NCBI GenBank assembly: GCA_044425705.1
Contig: JAWXVD010000065.1
Location: forward strand, 1 to 18,910
DNA: 18,910 nt
Direction: 5' to 3'
Source of the DNA: JAWXVD01 sp044425705
GTDB lineage: Bacteria; Bacillota; Clostridia; Lachnospirales; Lachnospiraceae
The notes under the pieces are model-generated. The model was not told where the DNA came from, made no database searches, and was given only the letters and a program-made list of their open reading frames with translations. The first letter of the stretch is position 1. Each line of letters starts with the position of its first letter. This document shows positions 17,087 through 18,910 of this stretch, piece by piece. A program made the translations under genes and the position numbers.

Positions 17087-17223
17087 ATTTTTTCCTATTC
17101 CGAAGCGTTTACGCTGAGAAACCTGAGCCAACTATCAAATTCGGCTCTAGGATAAGTAGTATTTGTGACGCTTCGGCACAAATACTTGGGTGAAAAATAA
17201 ATTATCGAATTTATTTTTCACCC
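17087..17223 (-). promoter_or_regulatory. Structured leader of the kinase operon with possible pseudoknot
   Basis: In minus-strand order: a 16-bp perfect hairpin (17223-17208 with 17203-17188, loop of 4), a 10-bp perfect hairpin (17186-17177 with 17167-17158, loop of 9) and a hairpin at 17151-17122 (eight pairs with one bulge). The segment 17108-17100 follows, three bases before the AGGA ribosome site at 17096-17093. That segment (ACGCTTCGG on the minus strand) is perfectly complementary to all nine loop bases of the second hairpin (17176-17168, CCGAAGCGT). The same segment can instead form a small hairpin AGCG-TAAA-CGCT (17115-17104). The two states exclude each other, as in a translational switch. 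No known riboswitch class is recognised. Confidence 0.55.
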
Positions 17224-17544
17224 TTTACTCCCTTATTTCATTGGGTAATGGGATTTTTTACTGATCCATCATTTTCATACAGTAACAGAGTTTCTGTTCA
17301 CAAGTGACCTAGACCATAAAAATTCTTTTATTTAATTAGTTTTATTATTGTGTGATTTTGAGAAGATAGCTTCTCATTTCCTAGAATTAGGATGACATAT
17401 GCATATTATGATTTATCTTGTAATCATAATTGTTTAGATACTTTCATGACCATGAAAGTTATAATATTGTTTCTTTTGTAGAATTATATTATCAGATAAA
17501 TGGTATTATTGCAAGTGATTTTCTTTGTTTTCACAATTCAATGA
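17224..17544. other. Non-coding AT-rich stretch with several perfect palindromes
   Basis: No gene is seen. It holds inverted repeats gagaag/cttctc (17360-17375), attatgatt/aatcataat (17405-17413 and 17422-17430, loop of 8) and actttcatg/catgaaagt (17440-17459, two bases between arms). These could be operators upstream of the kinase operon. A possible minus-strand promoter is TTGCAA (17514-17509), 17 bases, TAATAT (17491-17486), which would give a leader of about 400 nt. Confidence 0.4.
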
Positions 17545-17707
17545 TAGTTTTGGGTTACATTTCATGCCCACACAAATCACTCCGCTGATTTGTGTGGAGA
17601 GAACGATTACAAGAGCCAATTAGCATGCCCCTCGCCGTAAGGCGATTTTAAATGGGCATGCGTTCGTTACATTTTATGGTGTAGCCGTGAAATGTAACTA
17701 GTTTTGG
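17545..17707. mobile_element. MITE-like element with 9-bp target duplication
   Basis: A 145-bp element (17554-17698) begins gttacatttcatg and ends with its inverse, cgtgaaatgtaac (12 of 13 match). It is flanked on both sides by the perfect 9-bp repeat tagttttgg (17545-17553 and 17699-17707), as expected of a transposase-generated target duplication. Inside are a 12-bp perfect hairpin (17568-17579 with 17586-17597), a nested hairpin (17623-17630 with 17654-17661 around 17632-17645) and a third using an extra inner copy of the terminal motif (17666-17676 with 17688-17698). It has no coding capacity, so it must have been moved by a transposase in trans. Confidence 0.7.
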
Positions 17708-17722
17708 GTTATTGTTCAGACA

Positions 17723-17747
17723 GTACTATGCATTTACTGCATAGTAC
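17723..17747. other. Perfect 10-bp hairpin
   Basis: gtactatgca (17723-17732) and tgcatagtac (17738-17747) pair perfectly around a 5-base loop. No T-run follows on either strand, so it is not a clear terminator. It may be an operator or part of the SGNH gene's 3' region. Confidence 0.45.
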
Positions 17748-17760
17748 GTATGAAAATGAT

Positions 17761-17798
17761 AAATAAGTAGCATACAATGTACAAGCATGCTGCTTATT
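17761..17798 (-). terminator. Probable terminator after the SGNH hydrolase gene
   Basis: An inverted repeat of 15-base arms (17761-17775 and 17784-17798) lies 13 bp after the hydrolase stop codon. On the minus strand it has one C-A mismatch and one G-U pair. The 3' arm itself ends in TTATTT and is followed by ATCATTTT, while on the plus strand a run of T follows. It is AT-rich and so weaker than a textbook terminator. Confidence 0.45.
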
Positions 17799-17811
17799 TT
17801 TATAATATCAT

Positions 17812-18750
17812 TTATTTCATTATCTTCAACAATGCTTTCGCAACAAAGTCACATCCTGCTGCTAACGGATGAACTTTATCATCAAACAATACTTCCTCAT
17901 GTGGAATACTCTCTTCACCCGCTACACTTGGAAATTGAAATTCCTCCGCCACAGTAAGTAAGGCTTTTGTAAATTGATGGAACAATGTCTTTTCCTCGTC
18001 TAACAAATCGGCTCTCCACAAAGGGGTCATCATATATACTGGTACATCTGGAAAAAGTTCTTTGATTTTTGCACAATACTTTCTAGCATCACTAATGGTT
18101 TTCTCTAAATCATGCCATCTAGAAAAATCATTGGTACCATAAGCTATTGTGATGATATCTGGCTCTACTGTTCTTTCAATGGAATCTGCATCAAAAATAT
18201 ATCCCCCTACACCTTTATTATAAAGCTCCATTCCCAATTCTATAGACAACTGATTAGTATAGGATCTCGCACAAATTTCACAGCCTGCACCTTGGGTGAT
18301 AGAATCCCCAAAGGAAAGTAGCGTTTTCTCCTTTTTGGGTACACTTATCGCATCATTTACATCAAATTTCATTAATGATACCGCAACCATATGCGGTAAA
18401 TATAAATCAATTTTAACTTGTCCCTTATTCTTTTTGCGATAGCAGATATCCACCCGTTCCATCTGGTCAGTGACGATAATCTCTTCCATCATCTCATCAT
18501 TTTCCATCAAAGAAAATGATGCTTGGGGACGAATAAAGTTAAATAATCGAAAACGCATATTTACATTATCTGATTCTGTATAAAAAGAAAATCTAATTCC
18601 TGCTGGAATATAAGCACGAACAGTTTCCACTTCGCCAATTGCTGAATAATATTGAAATTCTGTTACACTAAATCTCATCGGTATGATTCCACCATCTTCT
18701 TCATAAAGTAAGTGGTTATGACCATGAAATAATTCGTTATATTTACACAT
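17812..18750 (-). CDS. SGNH/GDSL-type esterase with N-terminal beta domain
   Basis: 312 residues. The first about 140 residues form a beta-rich domain (TEFQYYSAIGEVETVRAY, YIPAGIRFSFYTES) of the kind that precedes SGNH folds in some carbohydrate esterases. The catalytic domain has all four SGNH blocks: Ser150 in LSFGDSITQG, Gly182 in NKGVGGYIF, Asn207 in AYGTNDFS, and Asp291-x-x-His294 in FDDKVHPLAAG. No signal peptide is seen, so it probably acts in the cytosol, for example removing acetyl groups from imported sugars. The substrate is not determined. AGAAGGA precedes the ATG by about seven bases. It is separated from the kinase operon by 725 bp and is probably transcribed alone or with an upstream gene outside the window. 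Confidence 0.9.
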   Translation of the reverse strand: MCKYNELFHGHNHLLYEEDGGIIPMRFSVTEFQYYSAIGEVETVRAYIPAGIRFSFYTESDNVNMRFRLFNFIRPQASFSLMENDEMMEEIIVTDQMERVDICYRKKNKGQVKIDLYLPHMVAVSLMKFDVNDAISVPKKEKTLLSFGDSITQGAGCEICARSYTNQLSIELGMELYNKGVGGYIFDADSIERTVEPDIITIAYGTNDFSRWHDLEKTISDARKYCAKIKELFPDVPVYMMTPLWRADLLDEEKTLFHQFTKALLTVAEEFQFPSVAGEESIPHEEVLFDDKVHPLAAGCDFVAKALLKIMK

Positions 18751-18811
18751 TATGTTATCCTTCTTTCATTTTGCTTGTTATATCTGTTTCCCCCACCAGA
18801 CCGTCCTAAAA

Positions 18812-18897
18812 CCTAGATTCTAGGCAAAATTACAGCCTTTTTTCTTTCTGTATACACTGAAAACTGAATAAAATGCATACTTAATTGAAAAAAGGCT
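18812..18897. promoter_or_regulatory. Palindrome and long-range hairpin upstream of the SGNH gene
   Basis: CCTAGATTCTAGG (18812-18824) is a perfect 13-bp palindrome about 60 bp before the SGNH start and could be an operator. Next to it, agcctttttt (18834-18843) is the exact inverse of aaaaaaggct (18888-18897), with 44 bases between. No good -35/-10 pair was found on the minus strand here. The inverted repeat may belong to an upstream terminator or a small repeat element cut by the window edge. Confidence 0.35.
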
Positions 18898-18910
18898 TAT
18901 GATGTAGCCA

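Noticed and set aside
17087..17131. Longer kinase start at the TTG codon (17131)
   Set aside because: There is no ribosome site before it, and the extra 15 codons overlap the structured leader. The ATG at 17086 has AGGA at a good spacing.
17188..17223. 16-bp hairpin as a Rho-independent terminator
   Set aside because: The stem is strong, but no T-run follows on the minus strand and the plus strand has only a weak one. It fits better as part of the kinase leader.
17812..18750. Specific substrate such as acetylxylan for the SGNH hydrolase
   Set aside because: The motifs establish the fold and catalytic residues only. No neighbouring glycan genes are in the window.
18841..18897. Remnant of an rRNA spacer (actgaaaactgaata resembles bases after Firmicute 16S genes)
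   Set aside because: The match is short and AT-rich, and no rRNA or tRNA sequence is present in the window.

Overview
The window is AT-rich DNA from a low-GC Gram-positive bacterium. Purine-rich GGAGG-type ribosome sites, tightly packed operons, a eukaryote-like Ser/Thr kinase and phosphatase, and the flavour of the proteins suggest an anaerobic Firmicute, probably a Lachnospiraceae-like gut clostridium. That family-level placement is inference from style, not from a marker gene. All 14 supported protein genes lie on the minus strand, so transcription runs from high to low coordinates. Long plus-strand reading frames are antisense shadows. Reading in the direction of transcription: (1) 18750-17812 encodes an SGNH/GDSL esterase-type hydrolase, followed by a hairpin terminator candidate. 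(2) 17811-17087 is a 725-base non-coding stretch. It holds a 145-bp MITE-like element with 12/13-bp terminal inverted repeats and a perfect 9-bp target duplication, several perfect palindromes, and a highly structured leader directly before the kinase gene. In that leader the whole 9-nt loop of one hairpin is complementary to the bases just upstream of the Shine-Dalgarno site. (3) 17086-8871 is a signalling and surface operon: a transmembrane Ser/Thr kinase with a large outside domain, a small one-helix membrane protein, a very large secreted and membrane-anchored Ig-like repeat protein, and a PP2C phosphatase. It looks like a dedicated phosphorylation module for a cell-surface protein. (4) 8820-8108 is a higBA-type toxin-antitoxin module with its own promoter and palindromic operator. 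It is bracketed by two identical 13-bp repeats exactly 700 bp apart. (5) 8119-3120 is a second operon: a circularly permuted ATP-grasp enzyme, a short alpha-E protein, a transglutaminase-like protein, an intact M14-type (AstE/AspA-like) zinc hydrolase and a paralogue that has lost its zinc and catalytic residues. The first three belong to a recognised but functionally poorly understood peptide ligation and processing neighbourhood. Its promoter sits just upstream of an intrinsic terminator that abuts the ribosome site, so expression may be controlled by attenuation. (6) 2925-1729 encodes an MFS transporter. (7) 1573-227 encodes an AAA_14/DUF4143 ATPase, preceded by three ACGGGGCAA boxes spaced exactly 33 bp apart and followed by structured tandem repeats that reach the window edge. 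The best candidates for new biology are the kinase leader RNA, the attenuated amidoligase-like operon with its active/inactive hydrolase pair, and the kinase/Ig-protein/phosphatase operon.
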